A DNA stretch of 10,919 nt. Origin: JAQGMO01 sp050954505. Lineage in GTDB: Bacteria; Pseudomonadota; Gammaproteobacteria; Burkholderiales; Burkholderiaceae_D. The stretch is from NCBI GenBank assembly GCA_050954505.1, contig JBPBPY010000441.1, positions 1 through 10,919 on the forward strand, written 5' to 3'. The notes beneath the pieces were generated by a model. The model saw only the letters and a list, made by a program, of their open reading frames with translations. It was not told where the DNA came from and ran no database searches. Position numbers and translations under genes: made by a program. Shown here in pieces: positions 1 through 7,683 of the stretch. Within the stretch, counting starts at the first letter, position 1, and every line of letters starts with the position of its first letter.

Positions 1-317
1 TCGTCGTGCCGATGGCCAAGCTCGCGGCACTGAGCCTGCTGGCACTGACTGCCCAGCGCGGCTCGGTCTGGCGGCCGCAACAACGCACCTCCCTGTACCG
101 CCTGGTCGAATTCGTCGGCCGCTGGTCGATGCTCGACATCTTTGTCATTACCTTGACGGTGGCGCTGGTGCGATTTCAATCTCTGGCAGTCATTACCGCC
201 GGCCCGGGTGCATTGGCCTTCGGCGCCGTGGTGGTGCTGACCATGCTGGCCTCGCTGCAGTTCGACCCGCGCCTGATCTGGGACCCGATCGATTCTTTTG
301 GAGAGCAACATGTCTGA
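1..317 (+). CDS. pqiA: PqiA, paraquat-inducible protein A, 3' end (partial at window start)
   Basis: This is the C-terminal end of a polytopic inner-membrane protein of the PqiA family; the first complete codon begins at base 3 and the gene enters from outside the window. About 104 residues remain. Family-typical elements are a YRLVEFVGRWSMLDIFVI segment opening a membrane helix, a second hydrophobic helix (GALAFGAVVVLTMLASL), and the terminal FDPRLIWD motif. PqiA works with the MCE protein PqiB and the lipoprotein PqiC in transport of lipids or other hydrophobic molecules between the inner and outer membranes (E. coli Pqi knowledge). The stop codon overlaps the start of pqiB by 8 bases, so the two are almost certainly co-transcribed and translationally coupled. 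Whether the full gene has one or two PqiA domains cannot be seen. Confidence 0.93.
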   Translation, partial: VVPMAKLAALSLLALTAQRGSVWRPQQRTSLYRLVEFVGRWSMLDIFVITLTVALVRFQSLAVITAGPGALAFGAVVVLTMLASLQFDPRLIWDPIDSFGEQHV

Positions 318-1968
318 CAACCAAGCCGGCGCGCCCCCGCCCTCGACAATGGCTGCGGGTCGCTTGCCGGCGGATTATCCGGAACCTGCGCTGGACCAGC
401 CAAAGCGCTGGCTGCCTTCGCTGGTCTGGCTCATTCCGCTGCTTGCCGCACTGATCGGCGCCAGCCTGCTGGCCAAGACCGTGCTCGACAAGGGGCCGAC
501 GGTGGTGGTCAGCTTTCGCAGCGGCGACGGCCTTGAACCCGGCAAGACCAAGGTCAAGTACAAGGATGTCGACATCGGTCTGGTGACCCGGGTCACGCTC
601 GACAGCGATATTTCCAAGGTGCTGGCGACCATTGAAATGACCAAGGAAGCCAGGCGCTTCACGGCAGCCGACACGCGCTTCTGGGTGGTGCGGCCAAAGA
701 TTGGCGCCAGTGGCGTATCCGGACTCAATACCTTGCTCTCGGGCGCCTACATTGGCGTCGACGCCGGCAAGTCGGAAGAAACCGCCGACAGCTTCGCCGG
801 ACTGGAAACCGCACCGCCGATCGCGGTGGACCAGAAGGGCCGGCAGTTCACCCTGCATGCCGACAGCCTGGGTTCCATCGATGTGGGTTCGCCGGTGTTC
901 TACCGGCGCGTGCAGGTCGGACAGGTGGTCAGCTATGCACTCGACAAGCAGGGCCGCGGCATCGGCATGGCCGTCTTCATCAACGAACCGTATGTGCAGT
1001 TCGTTTCCACCAACTCGCGCTGGTGGCATGCCAGCGGCATCGATGTAAGGCTTGACGCCAACGGCTTCAAGATGAATACCCAGTCGCTCGCTGCGCTTGT
1101 GGTCGGCGGCATCGCGTTTGAAACCATGACCGGCGAGCGCCAGGGGGCGCCGGCTGCTGCCAATGCGCTGTTCAACCTGGCCACCGACCAGGCCGCCGCC
1201 ATGCGCGAACCGGATGGCCCGGCAATTACCTCGGTATTCTATTTCGACCAGACCCTGCGCGGCCTGGCCCCCGGTGCACCGGTGGACTTCCGCGGCATTA
1301 CGCTGGGTGAAGTGCGTTCGGTTGGCATTGAATACGACCCCGTCAAGAAGGATTTCCGGCTGCCGGTGACCGTCGATCTGTATCCCACGCGACTGGGCAA
1401 GCGCTTCCAGGATTCGCTCAACAGCGGCAACCGCAGCGCGCGCCAGGACATGCTGGGACGCATGGTCGAACGCGGCTTGCGCGCGCAGCTTCGTACCGGC
1501 AATCTGCTGACTAGCCAGCTGTATGTGGCAATGGACTTTTTCCCCAAGGCTGCGCCGGTGAAGATCAAGCCGCGTGCAGCGGGCGACGACTCGCCCTTCG
1601 AAGTGCCTACCGTGCCCAACAGCCTGGATGAACTGCAGAACCAGGTCTCGAGCATTGCGCGCAAGATCGATGCGCTGCCTCTCGCCGAGATCGGCAAGAA
1701 CGTCAACGAGTCACTGAAAAATGCCAATGCCTTGTTCAAGAAGCTCGATGGCCAGGTGGTGCCCGAAATGAAGGACACGCTGAGTGCGGCCAAACAAACC
1801 TTTGGCACCGCCGAACGGGTCTTGCAGTCCGATTCACCGCTGCAGTCCGATGTTCGCCAGGCCTTGCAGCAACTGACCCAGACACTGCAGACACTCAATT
1901 CGCTGGCCGATTACCTGGAGCGCCATCCAGAGTCGCTCATCCGTGGCAAAAAGGGAGATGCACCATGA
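310..1968 (+). CDS. pqiB: PqiB, intermembrane transport protein with three MCE domains
   Basis: This 552-residue protein is close to the usual PqiB length (about 546 in E. coli). The ATG at 310 is chosen over the in-frame TTG at 298 because GGAGAG lies at 300-305. A cytoplasmic N-terminus is followed by one membrane anchor at about residues 35-58 (WLPSLVWLIPLLAALIGASL). Three MCE/MlaD-type beta domains follow at roughly 63-155, 178-275 and 305-420, each carrying the family's G-x-V-x-Y/F-(K/R) and G-x-V-x-x-V pattern (VKYKDVDIGLVTRV; VFYRRVQVGQVVSY; VDFRGITLGEVRSV). The end, about 440-552, is helical and finishes in the conserved DYLERHPESLIRGK stretch. In E. coli PqiB forms a hexameric tube spanning the periplasm. 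It overlaps pqiA by 8 bp and pqiC by 4 bp, so the operon is tightly coupled. Confidence 0.96.
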   Translation: MSDNQAGAPPPSTMAAGRLPADYPEPALDQPKRWLPSLVWLIPLLAALIGASLLAKTVLDKGPTVVVSFRSGDGLEPGKTKVKYKDVDIGLVTRVTLDSDISKVLATIEMTKEARRFTAADTRFWVVRPKIGASGVSGLNTLLSGAYIGVDAGKSEETADSFAGLETAPPIAVDQKGRQFTLHADSLGSIDVGSPVFYRRVQVGQVVSYALDKQGRGIGMAVFINEPYVQFVSTNSRWWHASGIDVRLDANGFKMNTQSLAALVVGGIAFETMTGERQGAPAAANALFNLATDQAAAMREPDGPAITSVFYFDQTLRGLAPGAPVDFRGITLGEVRSVGIEYDPVKKDFRLPVTVDLYPTRLGKRFQDSLNSGNRSARQDMLGRMVERGLRAQLRTGNLLTSQLYVAMDFFPKAAPVKIKPRAAGDDSPFEVPTVPNSLDELQNQVSSIARKIDALPLAEIGKNVNESLKNANALFKKLDGQVVPEMKDTLSAAKQTFGTAERVLQSDSPLQSDVRQALQQLTQTLQTLNSLADYLERHPESLIRGKKGDAP

Positions 1969-2663
1969 AGGCAGACCGTTTCACCGGCAGCGGATTTGCC
2001 GCCGTCATGCTGGCCGCTGCGCTGGCACTGGGCGGTTGCGCCAGCGCACCCAAGGAGCATTTTCATACCCTGGCTTCCAGCGAGGGAGCCGCCCCGCCGG
2101 CAAACAATGTGGCAGCGGCAGCGGCAGCGGCAGCGGCAAACCGGGAGGCCGGGCGCACGCGCATGCCCGCCACGGCAGCGGATTATTATGTCGAAGTCAC
2201 TGCCGTGAATGTGCCGCCCCAGGTCAACCGCAACCAGTTGGTCGTCAGCACAGGCGGCGGACGCGTCGAGGTGCTGGAACAGCAGCGCTGGGCCTCGCCG
2301 CTGGCCGGTGAAATCGGCCGTGCGCTGTCGCTGGGCATCACCACCGAGCTCGGGGTGATCGATGTGTTCCGCACGCCCTATCCGGCGAAGTCGGTGGTGT
2401 ACCGGGTCAGCACCAATGTGCAGCGGTTTGAATCCACCCCCGGCCAGCATGCCCTGCTCGATGTGGTGTGGAGCGTGCGCCAGGTCGGCGCCAGCGGTGA
2501 AGCATTGTCGACCTGCCGCAGCGTCATCGAGGAAAGCGTCAGTCCTGGCTATGACGCGCTGGTGGCCGGCCATGCGCAGGCAGTCAGGCGTTTGTCGGCT
2601 GCCGTGGCGACCACCATCCGTTCGATGCAGGCTGGCCTGACACCGGTGTGCGGCGCAGCCTGA
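1965..2663 (+). CDS. pqiC: PqiC, outer-membrane-directed lipoprotein partner of PqiB
   Basis: The 232-residue product begins at an ATG that overlaps the pqiB stop (ATGA). It has a lipoprotein signal peptide: Lys/Arg near the N-terminus, a hydrophobic core, and the lipobox LGGC with the acylated Cys at residue 25. The body, from about residue 70, resembles the ABC-transport auxiliary/PqiC family, with a YYVEVTAVNVPPQVNRNQLV opening typical of these lipoproteins and a conserved central region around RWASPLAGEIGRAL. PqiC is known to sit at the outer membrane and to contact the end of the PqiB tunnel. It is longer than the E. coli homologue (about 187 residues), partly because of a low-complexity Ala run at residues 50-58 encoded by a hexanucleotide repeat, between the lipid anchor and the folded domain. 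It appears to be the last gene of the operon. Confidence 0.9.
   Translation: MKADRFTGSGFAAVMLAAALALGGCASAPKEHFHTLASSEGAAPPANNVAAAAAAAAANREAGRTRMPATAADYYVEVTAVNVPPQVNRNQLVVSTGGGRVEVLEQQRWASPLAGEIGRALSLGITTELGVIDVFRTPYPAKSVVYRVSTNVQRFESTPGQHALLDVVWSVRQVGASGEALSTCRSVIEESVSPGYDALVAGHAQAVRRLSAAVATTIRSMQAGLTPVCGAA
2112..2138 (+). repeat. In-frame GCAGCG hexanucleotide microsatellite in pqiC
   Basis: Four and a half perfect copies of GCAGCG encode nine consecutive Ala residues in the linker just after the lipoprotein signal. The unit is two codons, so slippage would change linker length without breaking the frame. Confidence 0.9.
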
Positions 2664-2775
2664 CAGGGTGGCGGCGTTCGGGCACGACCCTGGCGGGGAA
2701 TCTGGCCCGTCAAATGGCGCGCAATGAGAGATCGAAACCAGGGCTGTCTCCGCAGATGCAATCGCGATAACGACT

Positions 2776-2931
2776 GCGGCAACAGCAGCGGTCACAGGAG
2801 GTGAAGCCGCAGCGGGAACATCGGCGGGAACAGTAGCGGGAACAGTAGCGGGAACAGCAGCAGGAACAGCAGCGGGATCAGCGGCGGGGACAGCAGCAGG
2901 AATAGCCGCGGTAGAAACTGCGGTGACGGCT
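2776..2931. repeat. 12-bp tandem repeat (minisatellite), about 13 copies, consensus GCGGGAACAGCA
   Basis: A strict 12-base period runs from 2776. The best-conserved copies are the eight at 2812-2907 (for example GCGGGAACAGTA at 2824 and 2836, GCGGGAACAGCA at 2848). Flanking copies at 2776, 2788, 2800, 2908 and 2920 are more degenerate. Each good unit contains GGAAC, the core of the -35 half of an hrp box, and the array ends about 85 bp before the predicted hrp promoter. Confidence 0.88.
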
Positions 2932-3015
2932 GAGGCGGCACTTGTGCCGCGAGCTGCGATGTTCAAGCGGCGAAAACATCCCATGGTATTTTGCCAACTT
3001 TTTCCCGCAGCCGGG

Positions 3016-3043
3016 GGAACTATGCGAAGGGGACTGCCACTCA
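3016..3043 (+). promoter_or_regulatory. hrp box (HrpL-type ECF sigma promoter) of the ankyrin gene
   Basis: GGAACT at 3016-3021 is followed, after 15 bases, by CCACTCA at 3037-3043. The published HrpL consensus is GGAACC-N15/16-CCACNNA, so only the sixth base of the -35 half differs. Transcription from such sites starts several bases past the CCACNNA element, here around 3050. That leaves a leader of about 55-60 bases to the ATG at 3108 but would put the ATG at 3054 at, or nearly at, the RNA 5' end. The same arrangement is found in front of the convergent gene. Confidence 0.68.
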
Positions 3044-3095
3044 ATGAGGCGGCATGGTCATGGGTTCAAAGCGGGCCGGAGCGCCGCGCCTGAAC

Positions 3096-3099
3096 AGGA
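3096..3099 (+). promoter_or_regulatory. Ribosome binding site AGGA deciding the start at 3108
   Basis: AGGA sits 8 bases before ATG 3108. The competing ATG at 3054 has GAGG at 3046-3049 with only 4 bases of spacing, and that GAGG would lie at or upstream of the transcript start predicted from the hrp box. Confidence 0.55.
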
Positions 3100-3107
3100 C
3101 ATTTCCC

Positions 3108-6100
3108 ATGCACAGCGGTAAAAGCGGTTCAATTTCATCCTCCCCCAGAAACGCACCCTCGCACCCGGCGCCCGCTTCGAGCCAGGTGCGATCTGCCGAT
3201 CTGTTCGCGCTGCTGGCGCAGGATGCCAAGGCCGCCACGACGGCCCTGGCTGCCCGGCTGCAAAACCACCGGCTGCCGGCTTTCGATCTCAACGCCAGTC
3301 CGAATGGACAAACCTTGCTGCATGCTGCCCTGGCAGAAAACAACGCTGCATTTGCCCGGCTGCTGCTCAAGCACGGTGCCAAGGTCGGCATCGCTGAAAA
3401 AGCCACTGGCGACACCGCGTTGCACCTTGCTGCGCGCGCCGACGATCACGCCATGGTTGCCAAACTGTTGCGCATATCCCGCGAGCAGAACATCAATCTG
3501 GTATTACTGGAGAATCGGGCTGGCGAAACGGCGCTGTGCATTGCTGCTGCAGGCAATGCCGCCGCAACCCTGGCAGTCCTGCTTGGCGATATACGCCTTG
3601 ACATCGGCTATGTCAACTTGCATCAGGCCGAGCGCTGCCCAACGGCCTTTCACCTGGCTGCGGCAAACAACGCCCATGCCAGCCTGAGATTAATGCTCGG
3701 CCACATACGCGCATTTGGCCGGCTGGCCGCCATGGCAATTCTCGACCGGCCAAACACCCTGGGCTACACGCCGCTATCGAAGGCTTGCGAGGCTGGCGCT
3801 GTGCAGGCCGCTGCCATGCTGATGCAGGCGGATGCAGCGCTGCATGGCAATCCCGTCGAACCATTGCATGAAGCGGTCAAGGCGGGCAGCGCGGAGCTGG
3901 CCAGAATTTTGCTGGCAGAGGCGCACCGGCGCGGCGGCGTGGAACTGGTGCGGCGGCTTGTCGAACACATCAATCCTGGCGGCAGCAATGCCCTGGCGCT
4001 GGCATTCAAGGGCGGCAATGTCGATGTGCTGGGCGGCGTTGTCAGGGCCATGGTGCGCGCCGGTTGTGAAGAGGGCCAGTTCACGGTTGCGTTTCACAAG
4101 GCCATCGACGCCGGTTCGATCAGCCTTTTGCCGGATTACCTCGAATTGTTGACAGAGCAGGGTGGCCCCGCTGCGGGCAAGACCTGCCTGGAATCCTTGG
4201 CCAGCGATGGTGAACATACTGCGCTCACGCGCGCGGTCATGACTCGAAACCGTGATGCATTGCTGGCCTTGCTCGGCCTGGGCGCCGACTTTGGCAAAAC
4301 CAATTCCTCTGGCCACAACTTTTTCCATCTGCTGGTTTATCTTGGCGACGTGGAGACATTCAAGGCCGCCAATGCGATCGCCCGCGGTCTCGATGCGAGC
4401 GCCTTCGGTGTTGCCATCGATGCGATCGACGCCTGTGGCCATTCGCCATTGACGCTGGCACTGCATCTTCGACATGTAGAGATGTTCCAATTCTTGTCGC
4501 GGGCCTGCACGCGCATCGACACCCCGGGTGTGGACCACAAGTCGCCGCTGCATCTGGCCGCAGCGAACCCTGAGGCGCAATTTGCCACTGCCATCATCGA
4601 GCGCATGGCAAGCGACTGCAGCACGCTGTCCGCAAGCGAAAAGGACCATGCGATGCGCCAGCTGCTCGACGCCACCGATGCCACTGGCTCGACGGCGCTG
4701 ATGATTGCCGGCGGCCTCGGACAGCTCGAGATCGTCAAGCTGCTGTTGCGCCATGGCGCAAATCCGGCGCTGCAATCGGCGTCTGGAAACACCGTCTTGC
4801 ATGAAGCAGTGATCGAGGAGCGACTGGAGGTAGTGCGCCAGTTGCTTGAAGGCACAGATTTCGATGCGCAGGAATTGCGTGCCTTCGTCAACATCAAGTG
4901 GAATGGACATGGCGCCATCTCAATGGCAATCAGCAAGCCGGATGAATACATGGCCTTGATCAGAGTCGCAGGCGGCACCTTCGACGATCTGGACCAGCGC
5001 GGCCGCAGCGTGGTACTGGCTGCTGCTGCCGGGACGGGACGCGAAGTCCTGGTCGAGGAGATCATCGCCATGGAAGTCGCCTGCCACGAACGAGGCCCGC
5101 TGCCCGATCTGGAACTGCTGGCAGCGCAAAGCCTGATGGGACTGGCCGGCGAAAATGGGATAACCGGTCCAAAGCAGCCGCCACAGCCCGATCTTTCGGG
5201 ATTGCTGGAGTTCGAGTGCGATGAAGGGATCACCGCACTCTGGGTGGCACTCAATGGCGGCCACAAGTCGATCGCCGATCGATTGATTGCCGCCGGCGCC
5301 TGCTTGTCGGGCAAGCCTAGCGCATCGATGCTGCCGATCCACCTGGCGGCACGAAAAGGGTATGACGACATTGTCGAGAAAATCATCGACGCAGCCAGGG
5401 CCGGGCAAGGAGATGATGTCGAAAGCGCTGCGCGACTGCGTGCCTTCGTCGATGTGCCCAGCCTCGAAAACAGTCTCACGCCATTGCAGCTGGCCATTGA
5501 CGCCGGCCAGGTTCATGTCGTGCGTTTGCTGGTCCAGCATGGCGCGCAGCTGTGCATGGTGACGCAGTCACCGGCCGGCGACGATGAGGCCGGTGGAGAA
5601 CTCTCGGCGTCCAGCGCCGCTGGAGTGCTGATGCAGCTGGGGGACCACGCGGCGCCGGACGATTTGCCCATGGTGCATGGCGAATCCGACGCTGTTTCCG
5701 AGAGCGGTTACCGGATCGACGACAGCGACTCGGCGTCCTCCGAAGGGAGCTGGGAATCGAGCTCGGAGACGTCTTCGGAATACCATCTGGCCAGGCTGGA
5801 TTGCGTGGAACTGCTGGTTGCCTTGAGCAGCGATTTACGTATTGTGGAATTTGTCCTCAAGTCGCTGAACACGCAGCAGCCTGGAGTGCTTGCCGGCGGC
5901 GCGTCCACCGGTGCAGCAGCGGGCGCAAGCCTGCTTACCTTCCTGCAGCGGCGCGGCCGCGGAGAAGAAACGCCTCTGCTGGCAGCGGCGCGGGCTGGAC
6001 TCCCCGGAACGGTCCGGCTGCTGCTGGAACACGGTGCCAGCTTGTCCGATACCGATGCCAACGGCAATTCAGCATTCCACCTGGCTGCGCGCGAGGACCG

Positions 6101-7649
6101 GCATCAATCGCTTGCGCTGCTGCTGGCAGTGGTGCAGCAGACTTCCGGCAGCGCAGAGGCCGGACGCAGACTGCCATCCCGGATGCCGATCGCGCCACTG
6201 TTTCAGATCAACGGCGACGGGTTCACGCCGCTGGAACTGGCCTTGCAGGCCAGGGCGGAGGCGACAACGGTGGCCTTGCTGAAAGTCAGCGACATCGACA
6301 ATGCCGAAATCGGCGCTGGGGATTTTCACTTCTGCATCGAGGCAGTGGCCAATCGCCAGGGCCCCAACCTGCTGGCAACGCTGCTGGAAAATCTCGATCC
6401 GTCCAGTCTGGAGCCGGAATTTGCCGATCAGGGCGCAACGCTTGCCAGCCTGAAGTCCATGGCGCAACAACGCGACTTCGAATCGATGCTGCCGCTCCTG
6501 CAAGCCATCGACAGCAGTCCTTTCAACAACATTGACCGCGCCAGCCTGGCCCAGGCACGTTCTGCGCTGGAGACCGGCGAGCATCTGCTGATTGCCCAGT
6601 TGCTGGCAAAAATGGGCCACCCCTGTCAGGAACCCGAAGCGGTGTTCGTCGAGACATTGCGGCCAAATGTGCGCGATACGGCCTTGCTGATGGCGCTGCT
6701 GCCGGCAATCGACAATGCGCTGCTGTTGAAGCTGTTTTCGCCATTGCTGTCGCTGGCGCTGAGCGCCGGGTTCGTGGCGCACGAAGGCAGGAAATTGGTC
6801 GATGCAGTCGGTTCGATGTTCATCGATTATGCGGAGAGCCTGGCACGCCCGGGTGCAAACGGCATCGATGTGCAACTCGATCAGGAGCTTTTGCAGCGCA
6901 TGCAGGCCGTGCTGTCGCTCGATCATCCGGACGGTGCCCGCGTCATTACGTCCATCGTTTTTGCAGCGGTCAAGCGCCACGATTTGATTCTTCATCCTAA
7001 GGTCGAGATTGACCGTGACGACAAGCTGATCCTGCAAACCCTGCTGGCTGATCCTCTGCGAATGAAAGAGAAATGGGAAACACGCGCAATCCATGCCGCC
7101 AGTTCGCTGCGGGGTTTGCCGCCCGATGGTGTATGCGACTTCAACGCTTCCGAGGTCAGATTGTTCCAATCCATGGATAAAAGCCACCACCGCCCGCGAG
7201 CCGATCGGGTGCACCCGCCGGCATGGTTCATCGCGCCTGAGCGCCTGTTGCTGAAAACATTGTTCACGTTTCCGGACACCGAAAAAGCCGATGCCATTCG
7301 CAGCCAGGCCGTTGCCTTCATTCGCCAGCTCGACGCCAGTGGTGAGAAGGATCAGCTGGGTGGCATGATCGATGGCTTCAAGGTCTTGCCGGAAAAGTTC
7401 ACCTACCCGTATGGCCTTGACCAGCCGCAAACTGTCCTCGACAGGCAGGCGCTCGAGCGGCTGCCATCGATGGGGGCAGTGTCGACGATGCTCGCAGCCC
7501 TCGACTTTCGCTACGATGCGCGTTTCGCCTCGCGCCTTGAAAAATTCGACTCGCCGACGCCTGAGGCCTCGGCTGCAGCGGCAAGTCCGGTTTCGCTTCA
7601 GGAATTGCGCAACAGCAGGGGCCTCACGGCCAGCCCGCGGCCAGTTTGA
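3108..7649 (+). CDS. Giant ankyrin-repeat protein, candidate type III secreted effector
   Basis: The product is 1513 residues from ATG 3108; ATG 3054 would add 18. The N-terminus (MHSGKSGSISSSPRN...) has ten Ser in its first 29 residues and no acidic residue before Asp31, as in type III secretion signals; no Sec signal or membrane helix is visible. Ankyrin repeats with the TALHLAA...LLL.HGA pattern occur at about residues 66-200, 217-310, 368-590, 703-815 and 952-1060, roughly fifteen in all and several degenerate. Clear examples are DTALHLAARADDHAMVAKLL and STALMIAGGLGQLEIVKLLLRHGA. A Ser/Asp/Glu-rich insert at about 825-893 divides the repeats. The last 450 residues have no repeats and I do not recognise them. 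Ankyrin repeats bind protein partners; no catalytic motif is visible. The effector role is inferred from the hrp box and N-terminus. It could instead be a cytoplasmic scaffold. Confidence 0.85.
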   Translation: MHSGKSGSISSSPRNAPSHPAPASSQVRSADLFALLAQDAKAATTALAARLQNHRLPAFDLNASPNGQTLLHAALAENNAAFARLLLKHGAKVGIAEKATGDTALHLAARADDHAMVAKLLRISREQNINLVLLENRAGETALCIAAAGNAAATLAVLLGDIRLDIGYVNLHQAERCPTAFHLAAANNAHASLRLMLGHIRAFGRLAAMAILDRPNTLGYTPLSKACEAGAVQAAAMLMQADAALHGNPVEPLHEAVKAGSAELARILLAEAHRRGGVELVRRLVEHINPGGSNALALAFKGGNVDVLGGVVRAMVRAGCEEGQFTVAFHKAIDAGSISLLPDYLELLTEQGGPAAGKTCLESLASDGEHTALTRAVMTRNRDALLALLGLGADFGKTNSSGHNFFHLLVYLGDVETFKAANAIARGLDASAFGVAIDAIDACGHSPLTLALHLRHVEMFQFLSRACTRIDTPGVDHKSPLHLAAANPEAQFATAIIERMASDCSTLSASEKDHAMRQLLDATDATGSTALMIAGGLGQLEIVKLLLRHGANPALQSASGNTVLHEAVIEERLEVVRQLLEGTDFDAQELRAFVNIKWNGHGAISMAISKPDEYMALIRVAGGTFDDLDQRGRSVVLAAAAGTGREVLVEEIIAMEVACHERGPLPDLELLAAQSLMGLAGENGITGPKQPPQPDLSGLLEFECDEGITALWVALNGGHKSIADRLIAAGACLSGKPSASMLPIHLAARKGYDDIVEKIIDAARAGQGDDVESAARLRAFVDVPSLENSLTPLQLAIDAGQVHVVRLLVQHGAQLCMVTQSPAGDDEAGGELSASSAAGVLMQLGDHAAPDDLPMVHGESDAVSESGYRIDDSDSASSEGSWESSSETSSEYHLARLDCVELLVALSSDLRIVEFVLKSLNTQQPGVLAGGASTGAAAGASLLTFLQRRGRGEETPLLAAARAGLPGTVRLLLEHGASLSDTDANGNSAFHLAAREDRHQSLALLLAVVQQTSGSAEAGRRLPSRMPIAPLFQINGDGFTPLELALQARAEATTVALLKVSDIDNAEIGAGDFHFCIEAVANRQGPNLLATLLENLDPSSLEPEFADQGATLASLKSMAQQRDFESMLPLLQAIDSSPFNNIDRASLAQARSALETGEHLLIAQLLAKMGHPCQEPEAVFVETLRPNVRDTALLMALLPAIDNALLLKLFSPLLSLALSAGFVAHEGRKLVDAVGSMFIDYAESLARPGANGIDVQLDQELLQRMQAVLSLDHPDGARVITSIVFAAVKRHDLILHPKVEIDRDDKLILQTLLADPLRMKEKWETRAIHAASSLRGLPPDGVCDFNASEVRLFQSMDKSHHRPRADRVHPPAWFIAPERLLLKTLFTFPDTEKADAIRSQAVAFIRQLDASGEKDQLGGMIDGFKVLPEKFTYPYGLDQPQTVLDRQALERLPSMGAVSTMLAALDFRYDARFASRLEKFDSPTPEASAAAASPVSLQELRNSRGLTASPRPV

Positions 7650-7683
7650 AACAAGGCAACGCAACGCGCCGGCCTGCGGCCAG

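Larger units (their letters stand above)
2664..3107. other. Intergenic region between pqiC and the ankyrin gene
   Basis: These 444 bases contain no convincing gene. They hold a 12-bp tandem repeat (2776-2931), an hrp-box-like promoter (3016-3043) and the presumed leader of the ankyrin gene. Plus frame 1 is free of stops from 2728 to 3090, but it has no early start codon with a ribosome site; the openness comes from the GC-rich 12-bp period. A reverse-strand open frame here starts at a TTG without support and runs antisense through pqiC. Confidence 0.7.

Noticed and set aside
2664..2692. Inverted repeat CAGGGT...ACCCTG right after pqiC
   Set aside because: A six-base stem with a 17-base loop and no T run is too weak to call a terminator.
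1911..3044. Reverse-strand open frame of 377 codons with AVPA repeats
   Set aside because: It starts at a TTG with no ribosome site, runs antisense through all of pqiC, and its length comes from GC-rich codon bias and the 12-bp period.
6069..7664. Reverse-strand open frame of 531 codons antisense to the ankyrin gene
   Set aside because: The composition (many Gln, Arg, Cys, His) is that of a mirror frame of a GC-rich gene. The plus frame has clear ankyrin motifs throughout.
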